DNA of 64,000 nt. It comes from Brienomyrus brachyistius (lineage: Eukaryota > Chordata > Actinopteri > Osteoglossiformes > Mormyridae). Made by a program: the position numbers and the translations under genes. Of the stretch, positions 13,645 through 27,200 are shown one piece after another. The stretch covers positions 2,625,952-2,689,951 of the forward strand of contig NC_064543.1 in assembly GCF_023856365.1 (NCBI RefSeq), in the 5' to 3' direction. Under the pieces are notes generated by a model. That model saw nothing but the letters and a program-made list of their open reading frames with translations. It did no database searches and was not told the origin of the DNA. Numbering within the stretch: the first letter of the stretch is position 1; each line of letters begins with the position of its first letter.

Positions 13645-13790
13645 AGTATATTGGTCAACGCTTTACATTAACTACACCTTCATAATGCATTCATTATCCA
13701 TTCACAGAACAATCAGCGCACCTTCGTAATTCATTCATAATGCGTTAATAGAACATTCATAAGCAGCAGGTAAGTATACATTAACTTTCT
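13645..13790. repeat. probable fish dispersed repeat (CTTTACATTAACTACACC type)
   Basis: CGCTTTACATTAACTACACC followed by repeated CATAATGCATTCATTA-like motifs and attCATAA words is a pattern I recognise from many fish genomes as a high-copy dispersed element. The limits are approximate, and the assignment rests on memory of the pattern. Confidence 0.4.
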
Positions 13791-14068
13791 AGCATGTTTT
13801 AACAGCTTCAATGTATATTAATAACAATCTTTACATGATGATACTATTCTAATATTTGTTATAATGTAATATTTGTTATTAATGTATATTAGGAAGAATT
13901 AGTCATCTTATCAGTACATGTACCTTAAGCCTTAAAAATAACGTGAAATCATCATATGACAAGGTCCTTCCCAAGCTAAAACTACTACTGTGTTTTGTAA
14001 TCACAAAAATAATTCTAATGATTTTAAATTAAAACTAAAGTATACAAAAATTACACTTAATTATAAAA

Positions 14069-14300
14069 GTGGATAACCAGTGTTGGCGAAGTCACAAAAG
14101 TAAACCATCGCAGACCGAGGTGGAAAGTTCAGGTCCAGAAAGTACAGAATCCAGACCAAGGTTTTGTTTCAACCAACCAGTTGAGTATAAAGAGTCACAG
14201 TCACAGAAAACTGAACTGATTGGTTCGGTTCTCTGTGACCGTAGAAAGCGATACGCACAGCAATTTCTTGTCATAACAGAACAACAGCACACTTATCTCA
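14069..14300. repeat. possible fish dispersed repeat (GTCCAGAAAGTA type)
   Basis: AAGTTCAGGTCCAGAAAGTA and then CAACCAACCAGTTGAGTATA resemble a common fish interspersed repeat. Frames open on both strands here (66 and 88 codons) show no protein family. Limits are approximate. Confidence 0.35.
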
Positions 14301-16361
14301 TGCTTATCGCTTACTTTGCTATTACATGGTCATGACCGTGCATTTTAACCTTTATATCGTGAGTGAAGTACAAATTAGCCATATGAAGACTAAAATGTAT
14401 AGCTGACATACCAGCGCAAATAAAATGAGTACACATTTGCGGTGTTACAACAAAAACTTGCCGCACATGTCTCTTTATACGACAAATGTGTACTTGCGTA
14501 CCAGTTAGCGCATCCCTGTTTATAGAAATAAAACATATGCCAAACTTTAAATGTACATCTGCTTGAGTAACAAGTTCGTAAACTGCAGAGTGCCCTTTGT
14601 AACTCTTCCTGACGGTTCACCGGTGTTGAATGGAGCTGCCTTCACAGAGGTACGGGACCAGCAGCAGCCATGATGTGGTCCAAACTACAGCAGAAATAAC
14701 CTGACAGATAGCATGGAGGGGTCCAAGGAGCAAGCCATTGATGAAATAAAGGAATTACACAAGAGGCACTTTGGGGAGTTGTCAATCAGGCGTGTGAAGC
14801 TAATAACTGCACTTTAATTAAATTGAAGGCTGTTTCCAATTAGTTATTCAAGGGCACAGCTGGCCGCAAACACTGTGAGTCAGGGCGGCTGACTCATCCA
14901 ACAAACTTTTCTTTATTCTTTTTTTCTGTATTTTGCTTGGAAGAGGAAACATCAGCTGACAGCATCCGCAAAAGGTGCAGCAAGTCTAAACAGAAAGGAG
15001 AGACAGTATTCCATCTAATCTGACCTTCGGGGGGTCTGCGTAACGGGGCTGGGCCCAGCGCTTACAGAAATCAACCGGCCTTGTGTAAAGTTCTAGCCTC
15101 AATCCCAAAACTGAAACTTGAGCCACGCGAATGTAATACAAGCAGGGCGCACCAGCACAAAGCCGGGTGTGAAACACGACTACTTGAAATCACTGCAGAG
15201 CCATGCAGTGCAAGCAGTCCATCGGGTTCCAGTGTGCATATTTACCCGTATTCGCACACGAGCCTTCAGTGATACCCATTACTTAATATGTCACTGGAGA
15301 CTGAAGCAAAACCAGGATAGTAATGGCTGAACCACAGAACTGAGATAAAAAATAACAACAATAATTCTATTGGATAGTATTGCATACTGAGTTTAATAAT
15401 AAACTTTTGCTTGAGTGACTTTTCCATAACGTACATACGTTATTAAGCAATGGATTTGGAATCAGCTGTCAAACCGTGATGACTGTTGGGGCAGTAATAT
15501 TTTGTTTTGGTTTTGAGAAACCAACACGGCATCCAGTGCAGTTTACAGAAGTGTTTTTATCAGCCCAAGTGCTTTGCAATCACACTGCGCAAAATATGTT
15601 TACACCTGCAGCTTGTGAGGAATCTATGGCTCCTTAAGCAAAATTCATGAGCCTACTGTGCTGGTGTCCCACCGGCAAATGACTCATTGCATAATTGTGT
15701 TTACCAGTGCTAAATTTAATGTATAATAAAACATCAGCTCACAAGCTGTGCCAATTTAGGTAAATCACACGAGAGAAAACCAGAGCATCTGCACTGATTT
15801 CCATGGACGATTCCTCGTTGCTTAAACTTGACAACCAAGCTGGGGAATCCCCACAGGTCTAGCACGTGAACCACCAACCAGTTGTACTAGTGGACATCCA
15901 CAGACAAACAGCACACAGGGCATTGCCACCCCACACGCCTGAAAGAAAAGAACGACACAAGAATGTATAATCTGAGCCCTGTAGCTTTGAGAAGCTACAT
16001 CTTGAGTGAGGCTTCACTGAAAGAATCAACTGAAGCAAACAATGATGCATAATAATTCCAACAATAACACACCGGAGGTTTTGCTTTCTTACAATCCCAA
16101 TCAAGGGCATATTGCAGATATGAGTCATCCTCTTATTCCAGCAGTCCACAGGGTGTTCATCTGATTACCATGCCCACGCTCACCCATGGGCCACAAATGT
16201 AAATATTGTAATAAAACCCCCCATAATAAATTCATCTGAACGTCTTCCTAGGGCTTCACTTTGTTTTTTAATTTTTTTTTACTTTTTATTGCGTCAATAA
16301 AATATCGTGTTTAAAAGTAGCTACTGAAATAACGGTACATGCAATAGAACATTTAAAATGA

Positions 16362-16400
<39 letters not shown>

Positions 16401-17514
16401 TAATAATAATAATGCAGCAGTGCTTCTCAAAGTCCAAAGACGGTAACAGTACTCCGATAAATGAAAATAGCATTCACATCCATTGATTTCAACTTGGAAG
16501 AAAAACAAGCACCTTCATTACACTGTTTACTAAAATCTCACTGTAAGACGTATAAAAAGGAAGAAGTGACATTGGAAAAGCTTAATTGACGGTAATGCTC
16601 CATGGACCTCTAAACATAAGATCCTGTACACACTACTGGACTAATATTAACTCCAAAAACCAGACTGAAAAAAGAGTCATAGGATCAGCATCAAATGGAT
16701 GGATGGACGGATGGATTACCGCCACTGATTAAACAAAGATGAATGGTTCAATAGGAACAAAACAGCTATGCTGTCAACATGTCCACTGTTGCCAGAATGG
16801 CATGAATAAAACACATTTTAACTACCCCGCTGTATTCTAATGAGCAAAAATTATATGCCTAAATGCATGATGTATGCAATATATATGATCCGTACTGGTG
16901 ATGCTGCCCGTCTCTGGTGTGGCAGCATAGAAGCACATGTCACTGAAGGCTGGTTCATGCCCGTTTATAGCAGTAACAAGAAGTTAGAAGAGTCATCCTG
17001 GTTACTGGTAACCTCAAACTAAACCTGCGACCAAATAATAAGACGGCTTAACATCTCATCGTCCCCAAGCTGGGGTGTTTAATTACACAAATCAATTATT
17101 TACCAGTTTCCTTTCAGTGTGTTTGGGACCTCGGGACAGGCTAGAGAAACACGGACGCTGACAGGGGCAGGATGTAAGGGGAAGCCTCTCTGTTCAGCTG
17201 CCCGCAGAGCACTTACAAAACCAGCGAAATATGAAATAGCTGCTCCTGATTCTATCTGATTACACGGAATTTACGAAGTTTTACTACTGTACTGTATTAC
17301 TAAAATGCCATTTTTAATCTAAATAGCACAAGCCTTCTGATCCTCACAAGTCCAAATTCCATTATAAAGCCTGCAGTCATTGTAAACAATATTACAGTTG
17401 CATGAAAATTCAAACTGAGCTGCATTTTCATGAGATAAACATTCATATATTCAACACATATTTGTACATGTATATAATTCTTTGGGTTGCATTATCTATG
17501 CTTTTTTGGTGGTT
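14301..17514. other. non-coding stretch, possible conserved elements, no gene recognised
   Basis: It contains an AAT microsatellite (16362-16413) and a TTTAATTAAATTGAAGG / CCAATTAGTTATT cluster at 14812-14850. No coding exon, splice-paired frame or RNA gene was recognised. Confidence 0.4.
16362..16413. repeat. AAT microsatellite
   Basis: About 17 AAT/TAA trinucleotides with one interruption. Confidence 0.92.
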
Positions 17515-17830
17515 TATTCCGTAGGGCACCATATGAGCTCAGTGACCTCGAACCTTCAGGACAGGTGTTTGCGTCCCAACTCCACTATGTGTGGAGTTTG
17601 CACGCCCTCCCCTCCTCCCCTCGGTTTCCACTGGCGACTCAGATTTCCTCCCACAGTCCAAAGGCATTCTGTCAGGCTAACTGGTGTCTCTAAATTGCCT
17701 GTAATTGTTTGCATGCATGTGCTCTGCGATGGGATGCTATCCTATCCATGGTGATTCCCAGCCTTGTGCCGTGCTGCCAATCAAAAGCTCCAGGGCACCT
17801 TGACCAGGATTAGCAGTTGGAAGACCGATG
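17515..17830 (+). repeat. old copy of the tRNA-derived fish SINE
   Basis: GTGTGGAGTTTGCACGCCC, CCCACAGTCCAAAGGCATTC and TAAATTGCCTGTAATTG occur in the same order as in the well-preserved copy at 57881-58236, but with much divergence. Frames of 68-90 codons here are repeat-derived. Confidence 0.6.
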
Positions 17831-19700
17831 GATTTTAAAAATGAATTAAGAATATCAAATAATAAATAATACCAACGAATAATAATAATTTTGTAAGTGC
17901 AACCAAAACAGAAGTTACCTATCTATCTGTTATTTACCATATCACTGATCGAATACAGGGTCACCATCCCATGAAGCAAGCAGGGAATACATTTAACAGG
18001 CTGTTAATGGTCCCAGTACTGAAATATTAAATATGAATAATAACGTAGTTTGTAAATTGCAAATAAACTTCATCGTAGAAACTTCCAAACACCTGAGTTT
18101 TATGTCCTACATCATATTACCATCTAATAAGCAAGTTTTATAGCTTTGAATCCCTCCACCAGAGACACTTTGAGAGTCAGGTAATCCAAGCCCCTCTGGT
18201 TGCAGACTCCCAAGTGTGAATCTGTCTGAGTGAGTATTTATTAAGCGATCCTGGTTGCCATCATGCTCCGCCCACGTCGCCTCCCCCAACCCGCCAGCAG
18301 AGGGTAGGTCTGGGGGAGTTCCTAATGGCAGTAAAAGCTAAACGTGTCTAGGGAGCCATCCTCAGCCCTCCTTGCTACGTGCCTTAGTCTGGGAAAGACC
18401 CTGAGCTGACAGAGATGGAGGAACCCACCGCCCACACCGCAGTGAAGCTGATATTGAAGTTGGGGGGGGGGGGGGGTGGTGGTGGTAAATCAATGACCAG
18501 AGGCTGCTGGACTGGGGGAGGGATGTTGAGACAGAAGCAAAACATTTTAAATAACTTTGAAAACTGGCCGTTACTTCTCTCAAAGCTGCACAAGAATCCT
18601 TCCAAAAAAGCAACCAGTGTGGGAGATGAGGATGGAGGAGAAAGGTATTGGAATAAAGTAAATATCAGTCTTTATTCCAGTTTGACCGTCGACTTCAGCT
18701 CAATATTTCCTGTGGTGCAAGGATTAATGTGAGCTGCACTGTCAGGAATCTCTCTCACTTCCTCATTAACATGCTTGAAGTACAGCATGGGGGGAAAAAA
18801 ATCAATGTTGGTCCTGTTAAGGTGTTCCTTACACGAGCAGTATAACGTCACAACAATAAGGCATCAGATTTGACCCTTAGATTGCGGCTCATCCATTCCG
18901 CCATGCTGTGGGCCGTCCAGAAAAGCTAACCGATAAAGTTTTTCTTTACAGAAAATGTATCACGGGGCTGCAAGAAAGTGTAGTTTTTAAAACGAAACCC
19001 TTTAAAGGTTAAAAGATGTCTTTTGAGCTTTGTATTAATTACCAGCAGGCTACAGTCACCAATAATCAAACTAGACACTTTGATGCCCCCACGTACCGGG
19101 CACAAACCTATGAACACCTCTGTTCCATTTCACAGCTTTTCAATGGATATAACTACACCGAATCATTACGCGCTAGTGATGAAAACAATGTCATAAGTGC
19201 GGAGCTTTCATCATTCTGTTTTCTGTAAGATAAAATCGGTTTTCCATCCATCCCATCTAGCTCTCCTTCTCCCAGTTGCTTCTTTTGTCCAACCTGTATC
19301 GTTTCATGCAGTGATTGCTGTATTAGTTTACCATGCGGAGTGGTAACCATGCTGCTGCTAGGCAACAGTTCACCACTCGCGTCCATCTTTAGCACACTTC
19401 CCAGTGTTCCTACTCCACATTTCAGGTAAGGTGACACCGGGACTCTGATCTAACGCTACTGATGTGTGGTCAGGCGAGCAAAGCCGCAGTAACAGCTGCG
19501 CCGATGTAAAACCTGTCCTGATGTGATGCTGCTCAAACATTCACCCTGTTGACTCCTGCTGGGGTGTCAGGTGTCGCCCGCCCCCCCCCAGTGGTGTGCT
19601 CCCTTGCAGTCCTTGACCCAAATCCAACATTAATGTCCCGGCAGGAGGGCATCTTGTACCCTAATACAGGTCATTATCCAAGTTGTCAAAAGAGCATCTA
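17831..19700. other. non-coding stretch, no gene recognised
   Basis: It contains a G-run (18462-18476) and an unrecognised minus-strand open frame of 94 codons (19153-19437) with no domain features. The rest is unremarkable AT-rich DNA. Confidence 0.4.
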
Positions 19701-19781
19701 AGCAGGGAAACCTACAGACTGGGATAACTGGAAATGTGCTTTGGCAGTGTGCATACAGTATGAGGTCGCGTTAGATCATTA

Positions 19782-20285
19782 GTGCGACAAAGCATGCCTG
19801 CTTTGTGGTCCGAATCCACAATTATGCAGCTTAATGCAATTGCTAAAGTAGTAAAGACCCCTCCGTTTAATTCTATTAATCGTTCTTTTACATTTTTTTT
19901 TCAAAAATCGTTATACATAAATCAACTGCAAAAACTGTTAAAGAAAACTCTAACACTGCTAAATGAAATACAATTAGCTATTGAAAAATGGAGCAATCTG
20001 AAGTGTCACTTCAGGGCAGAATTTCGGATGAACATCCTGCCACGAATCAATTTTCTGTTTTTTTTTTTTTATGAGCAATGTCCTGCTCCCACCCCAGACT
20101 GCTACAAAAAGATCCATTCGATGATCTCCAAATTTAAACGGAACGACAATTGCCCTAGAATCTGTTTGACCATTGTACAACATAGCCATCCAGCGGTCTT
20201 CAAGTCCATAATTACAAAATTAAAGACTAAGCTCGTCAGCTTTTCTGGTATAGTTAAACCCACACTCCTTAGGAAAGCTAAATAG
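19782..20285 (+). pseudogene. L1-type LINE reverse transcriptase fragment
   Basis: A 167-codon frame contains LLNEIQLAIEKWSNL, RMNILPRINFLF and KKIHSMISKFKRND.PRICL. These fit the thumb/post-RT segment of fish L1 elements (IxxDLxxW..L, KMNILPRxLYLF, LDSxISxFIWNxKxPRI). The following bases to about 20560 continue the similarity in a shifted frame (VFWSSGYEH...), so the copy is decayed. No endonuclease or catalytic YxDD block is present, consistent with a 5'-truncated insertion. It is a transposon relic, not a host gene. Confidence 0.7.
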
Positions 20286-20599
20286 ACTACAAGGTTCCCA
20301 TTTTACCAGGCTTAGTTGAACCAATCTAAGTGTCAGTTCAGCCAGTATAACTAGAAGTATTCTGTAAAGGGCATAAATGTTCAGGGGTGGCCCATTCAAG
20401 TACAATAAATGTACTACTGGGGCACAAGTTAAAAATGTGTTCTGGTCCTCAGGGTATGAACACAAGCCATACCCGACCTGCACTGCAATAGGAGAGTCAC
20501 CACAGCACAATTTCAGCTCACTTCGTTTCACTACTGCAGAAGGGTCAGCTTGGTAAAGGCGTAGCTGGGGTTGGAGAGTGACAGTTACGCAACTCCGAA

Positions 20600-23260
20600 G
20601 AGATTCTTATTTACCGTTCACATTGTTTACTGTTCATCATGATTAACTATGTGCTAATTTTGGCTGGCATGTTTGTCAGAATTGCCGTGTTATGTTAGCA
20701 TTTAATGCTTACAGAATTAGCATTCGCTTGCCAAAAACTGTTTTACGAACCTATTCCATTTAGCTGTTCTATAGTACTTTTATAAGAGGGAGGTTGGAAA
20801 TTTTCAAGTTCCGAGTTATCGGGAATGACAGTGTGCGATACTATTAATAATAAATGATGCATAGAATAAGTCCTTTTCTCTTTCAGATAATCCACACATA
20901 TCAGCGCAGATCACCGGTATCTCCATGCATTTTCAGCAATCCGATGATAGTGATGCAACCTGCTCCGTTTAGTCATGCTTTTGGCAGGGCCATGTTAGTG
21001 TGGGTACGGCTCGCATTTGGACAGCAGTGGAAATCTCCATATGATAACTGATCATTCTAGGATCTCAAAGATTTGGGTTACTTTGCTGCATCATCATATT
21101 TTGCCTGCAATGCAGGTATGCAGAGTGCCAAAGGCCCCTCCCCCATGGCACACCCAGTATAGTATATAAAATGCCCTTGCTGGCCGCCTACACTTGAATC
21201 TGTGCAAGAATGACGGTTCTTCAGAAGATATACCCAACTAGAATAAATTCTGGTTGAATCTCACCCAGTCACTGAAAAACCAGGCCCAGCATGACGCCAT
21301 ATAGGACTGTTCAAAACACTGCTGGTTTCCCAGCCTTCCTTTACCTGTGAGCCAGGTGTGAAGCCTCTGACCAATCAGAATCAGGAATTAATTAAACTGA
21401 CTACCTGGGAGAACTGAAAACACGGCCTGGATTCGGAAACTTAAGTCCAGGTTTGAAGACCCATACAGGATGTTTGTGGAGCATGTCCTGTCTCCTCAAC
21501 TCTCTAATATCTGCTTAATGGTCTTGAATATATTCATTCATCTTCTAACCATCAGAACCCCAGTGAGGATCACAAGGAGATTTTTATGACCTTTGTCATT
21601 TTTTTGCATAGAGCACTCTGTCATGAAAGACTTTTATTTACGTAACTACTACCTGTATCAGTCTTCCCAGTCTTACTGTAAGCTTCCCCCATACTTATTG
21701 GCCATTGTATTTGCGTCTTTATTTTTGCTGACTCCAGTATGCATGCATATTTATGAACTGTTACTGTCTTCATCCCCCTGTTCCTGTGTAAAAGTCATAA
21801 TAAACGCCACAAAAAGATAACAAACCCAATTGCAATTTGTCATTGCTTTCTGTGCATCTAGAACAATCTCAATGAACAGACCACACTACAATGTCAGCTT
21901 TTAAGAGAACACCTCAGGGCCCTGGCAGGGCCTACAGACTCAGGCTACCAGCGTTGGCCAAGGACCAAGCTAGATAAAGTCATCTTTCAGTCTGAGTTAC
22001 CTCCATTTTGACAAAAAACAAAAACCAAGTCAAATGTCTCAATTCATTCAAAATCAGGTGTTGTGTCCAATCAACATTTGACATGGAAATGAGATATTAA
22101 CATTATGTGACCTCAAAGGCCTCTCAAACAGATATAACTGAATAACATCATTGAAAGTATAAGGTTCACTATTAACTATAATCTTCAATACTACATCATT
22201 AAAATATAACTACCTGCTCATACAAGAAGCATTTCACACTTTTATAGTAATGACTGCTATTTCCATTGTGTGTAGAGTAAATGAAATAGTAAAATTTTAT
22301 CTCACACTTTGCTATGGCTAATTACACTTGGGGGGGGGGGGGGGCGGGGAGGTATGCCCATCTGGGTGCAGCTGGCCATCGTTGTCACATTCAGGAACTT
22401 AAATCGTCCTTTTTGGTAGATTTCACCAACCGGAGGGTGGGGGTATTTTGAGGGGGGGTGATAACTCATTTTATTACTTGGCTACACGCCTGGTCACGAT
22501 TAATATACACCACCCTGACCTCAAGCGGACCATTATCTAATTAGCCAAAAGCTATGATTGCGTTCAATACCTAAAACACAAAATAGTCTAGCTGGTAAAA
22601 CAGATTTGCATGAAGGTGAACAGAATCCAGATACGTGCATTGCTGAATCTGGTGTGCTGATCAATGACCATAAATGGAGTTTGATACTTGTGCTGGGGGA
22701 CAAAAACACTACATCTTGCTTACCTCGTGTGTTGATGTACATGTGATACATATATAACCGATTATGTTGTCTACTTACAGTGTACCAAAAAAACGCTTAT
22801 GACAAGGTGCAAAGTGCCAGCGAGGAACATGTACAATGCTGGTCTTGCCAATTCACTGTAATTTCCGCTCAGACGACTGGTGGGCGGGCCGCGCTACCCA
22901 CCCCCCCCTGCCCCCGCCCACAAACTCCACCCATGTTAATGAGGTTAATGCAGTTAAAATAACTTAAAGACACAAGAGGGAAAGAAGGGGAAAGTGGGGC
23001 AAAGCTGGAAGGGACACAAAGATAGTACTTAGTGTCAAATCCGAACTAGATGTCAAAAGCCTCAGACAGCAGCAATATGCATTTCACTGTAATAAAAGAC
23101 AAAATTGCTTATTTTAAATGCCAACACAACCTGAGCTTTATTCCAGTGCAAGTATTAATGACTACAATGTATGTCTTATTCAAACACATGCAGCCTCTGC
23201 GACGTAAAGCAGGTAGGAATTGTTTTTTTTTTTCTACGATTAGTTTTTTTTCTGCATATA
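20600..23260. other. non-coding stretch, no gene recognised
   Basis: It includes a TATA-AATAAA pair at 21163-21247 (listed separately) and G-rich runs at 22330-22344 and near 22452. A dense C-run near 22900 reads as simple sequence. No exon was recognised. Confidence 0.4.
21163..21247 (+). promoter_or_regulatory. TATA box and AATAAA pair, possible solo LTR core
   Basis: TATATAAA (21163-21170) is followed 72 bp later by AATAAA (21242-21247), in a stretch that begins with a C-rich block. Such close spacing of promoter and polyadenylation signals is typical of an LTR R region. No TG...CA ends or flanking duplication were confirmed. Confidence 0.25.
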
Positions 23261-23261
23261 T

Positions 23262-23590
23262 ACTGGGTTGGCATGGTGGCGGACAGCACTGGTGCCTCAC
23301 ACCTCTGGGACCCGGGTTCAAGTCTCCACTCTGGCTCCGTGCGTGTGCAGTTTGCTTGTTCTCCCCGTTGTCACCATTTCCTCTAGGCTCTCTAGTTTCC
23401 ACCCCACAGTCCAAAAACATGCCAAGGTAAGCTGTGGTTGCCAAATCGTTCACAGGTGTGTGCGCGAGTGCCCTGTGACGAGTAGGCGTCCCATCCTGGG
23501 GTCATTCCCTGCCTTGCCCCCATACCTTCTGGGATGAGGTCTGAAGCCCCATTACACACACAGGACAAGAAGGTACAGAAAATGGATTAT
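23262..23590 (+). mobile_element. tRNA-derived SINE copy
   Basis: It begins GGTTGGCATGGTGGCGGACA and has CACCTCTGGGACCCGGGTTC followed by AAGTCTCC, a slightly mutated pol III B box. CCACAGTCCAAAAACATGCC and a GTGCCCTGTGACGAG segment follow, the same order as the copy at 57881. Frames of up to 126 codons here come from the SINE. Confidence 0.75.
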
Positions 23591-24019
23591 ACACACAAAT
23601 AAATTATATAAAGGATGATTCAAGCGTGCTATAAAATAAACCACTGTCACAAAAAGTAGTGTTTTTCTTTTTTAGGTACACTCAGACTATGCCTGACTTG
23701 TTATTTTATTATTTTTGAGAGCATACAATACACGAGACAAAGGGCTGCACCTAAGCAGACTTTCTGGCGGAGTGAAATTTTATGAATGCCTCAACGTCAG
23801 AAGGTAACCTTGGGTTTTACAAAAAAGCTGAATGATTCAACACAACAGTTACGCTGAAATGACTGCAGGATAAACATTACATAAAAAGTGATGGTTATGA
23901 CGGTAGTTGTGCACAATGCTCAGTAAGCGGGACTGTAGCTTCGCACTTCCACGGCCTGTGTAGCTTAACCAGGGTTTCATAAATACCCTCGGTGTGTCGG
24001 TGCATCCCTGCTTTGTGCT

Positions 24020-24090
24020 TCATGGGACAGGCTACAGGCTCTCTGTCACCCCGTACTGGAAGGTTAGGGGGACCTCACATAATCTCATGA
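24020..24090 (+). repeat. possible SINE 3' fragment
   Basis: TGGGACAGGCTACAGGCTC and TCACCCCGTACTGGA resemble the GGGATAGGCTCCGGACCCCC tail section of the SINE at 57881-58236. Short and diverged. Confidence 0.35.
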
Positions 24091-24198
24091 ACCCGCTATA
24101 AAAAAATGAAAGAAAGAAAAAAATCCTTAACTGAACACCGTAGCCACACACACAAAGTAACGGCACATTAAAAGCAAGTTAAAACCACATTATTTCAA

Positions 24199-24204
<6 letters not shown>

Positions 24205-24233
<29 letters not shown>
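24205..24233. repeat. poly-A run
   Basis: An uninterrupted run of about 29 A. It may be a retroposon tail, but no element was recognised directly upstream. Confidence 0.85.
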
Positions 24234-24235
<2 letters not shown>

Positions 24236-27200
24236 TAATTCCCATTCTGAATATACAGTCATACTGATAAATGAATGTACACATCACTGAGAACTACTGA
24301 CTGTTCCCTGTTAACTTCCAGAACTGCTTTGATTATTTTTTCATTATATACAATAGGATTTTATATCCTATAAAGATTAAAACTGCTAATCAACATTTAA
24401 AAAACCCTTGTAAATTAGACAAAACACACAGACGATGTTCTTCGTCGACTCTACGGTGATTTGATTATCATCTTAATTTATTTACATGGAAGACTTTCCA
24501 GCTTTAGGAACTAACAGGTCCTGTATGTTGAGCCTGGGGTTTGCAACAGTCATCAATAATATCACGAGAGCAACAGCTTCCCTAGGTATGCTACCTTACG
24601 TCATTTCCAGAGTGCTCCACTTATGCACTCAGCCTAATGGAAGGAGCATGGTAAAGTGCTAGTAAGTTAACAATCACTTCCATCAAAAATATAATTCCAC
24701 TTTCCGTAGTAAGAGGCAAACTGCCTAATTGATAGTGAAATTTCAACGAGTGTTAAATTAACATGTCTGCCCTGGGGATGCTCTTACTTGAAGGGGCGGG
24801 CCAAAGGGAAAAAAGTCCCAAATCCAATAGTATGTTTTTTGTTTGAGTGCAGGGGCCTTGTTCTTCAATTGCGTGTATGGATTCTCAGTTTTTAAATAAA
24901 TTATGAGCAGAGCTGACATTTTGCAGATGACTGAAGTGGAGTAATTCTACGTTATTTAAAATTATGATGGCTGTCACACGGAGCGGTGCGACGGGGGAAA
25001 TAAATGAAAACGTTAAATCTGGAATGAAAAAAAAAAATCATGGCCGAAAGAAAACAGCCGAGATGAGAGCTAGCAGTCTCAGTTTGTGTCGGAAGACGAA
25101 ACTACCCAGAAAGCCAGAAACACAAAAAGGAAACAGTCAAACTCCATATTAGAGCTGAGAGAACAAGCGCTGACTTTCAGCTGCGCAAAAGTAAACTTCA
25201 CCATAGTTTTATACTTCTGCAATATTCCAATAGCCATATTTGCAATTAACTAAAATTTATACATAAATTCATTCTAACATAGACTTGCATGCTTCAGTTT
25301 AGCCTACAATAGAGACCTGTGAATTGAGATTATTAAACAAAAACACAGATACAATAATACCAGGTCTACGACGGTCGTGATATGCAATCCAAGGAAGTGC
25401 TTGCAATATATTAACCACACACACACGCACACGCACACATGAGTTGACCAAGAAGAACCAGGAAAGTTCTGATGAAGCTTTTGGCAGCTTCCCACGCAAC
25501 AGTTGGCCCCAGGAAAGATAGTGTAAAATCAGCAAAGGGCTAAGTGCAAGGCTTAAGAGTCAATCAGCTGTCAATGCACCACCTCATCAGGTGTCTTCTT
25601 CAGCCACTACACACCAAGACAGCCTTGACCAGGTGTCCACCTACACATCACACCTGACCAAGCCGAAGAGTGCCGGTTACTTCCTGAAGGGGCCCCGGCG
25701 CCTCAGCTGAACGGTCCCACCTCCACACCTGCCCATGCCTGCATCGTGCCGCCGTCGGCCGAGGCCTCGTCAGCACAGAAGGCCTTGACTCATGCCCATC
25801 TGTCCTAGCAAAGCACTTGCAAATTGAGCCTTGGCAACAAACCCGTGCTGCAGACATTTCAAAGTGAAGGTCTGAAGCCTCGACAAGCCTTAAGTTTCTA
25901 ATGAACTTGTAAATCTCTGCGAGTTCTGCTGACGGAGCAGAGGAATGTGAAAGTAGGGCTCACATTTTTTTTTTTCCCTTTCCATTTACACATTCACATG
26001 GGGGGGGGGGGGAGGTGGGCGGTGAATTAATGACTGCAGACCTTAAACTCCACCTGACTGCTTTCACTTCTCAATGTAAATTTGACTCAGTGGTCAATTA
26101 GTGATTCACACGCTATGTCTCAGCAGCAAATGGCAGGTTTCCAGGTTAACTGCACGTGGCTGTTCTCATGTGGACCCCAGCCATCTTCGACAGTGCCACG
26201 CCATGTGCCTCTTACTGAAAGTACTTCATAATCCTGTCACTTTGGCTTTCCCACCTATTTCACAGTTCCTTAACAGCCTTGTTCTGTTCCACCTCAGAAT
26301 CACCATGCCTTAGTTTACTGAGGAAGCCAACACAAGGGCTTGGTTCCTTCATTACTCCATAGGAATGTTTTTGCTGACATCACATTCCAGGGACTTCTGT
26401 TCCACGGGGTAACGACTCAATAATATTCAACTTATCTGTGCAACAACGTTTAATGTAAAAAATATGGAGAATTACACATTAAAAGTATTACAATACTTTC
26501 AGCCAATCATACTCTGTCCAAGCACTGGCTGGACTGTCTCCAAACAGAACCCAACCAATGAGAAAAGTAAAGCATTTTCTATCACAATATCCAGATATCC
26601 ATACACATTCACGAGAACCCATTAAAAAACACAGCTACACACCAGCAATCCCTTACTAACAGACCATTATATATAGTTCACCCCCGTAGAAAAAATATTT
26701 TTATGACAGTGTTAAATCAACTATTTTCCCATCAAAATATACAATTCCAGTAAGGATTGGTTGTAAATCCGGTTCTGATTTCCACACAAAGAAGTGACTG
26801 CAAAGTAAATACAGACATAGGCACGGGGACGGACATGGAGTTACATTTGTACTATTCACATTTTTACTCATGTCTTACAAGTATTTGTTAAAATGATGCA
26901 GGTTATGGTCAACAGGGTACATGAAAACTATCAGTGGTTACCGAAGATTTGATTTGGAAATTGCACACATTTTATTGAGAGGTGGGTGGAATGATGGTCC
27001 AGAATGTTCTGTGATTGCCTTGGCATGTTCTTTAAGTGCTCCCTCTCAATCTAAATGTTCCCTCCTTGACAAAAAGTCATGCTATCTCTCTTAGGCGTAT
27101 GTGCATGACCCCTAAAATGGGCCGGCACCCCATCCAGGCTAACAATTATAAAAGCATAATATGACTGAATAGCCTTAAAGACAGGTTAAGAATAAAGAAT

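Noticed and set aside
25648..25857. GC-rich segment considered as a mettl15 exon
   Set aside because: No frame contains RsmH-family motifs, and no acceptor/donor pair frames a conserved segment.
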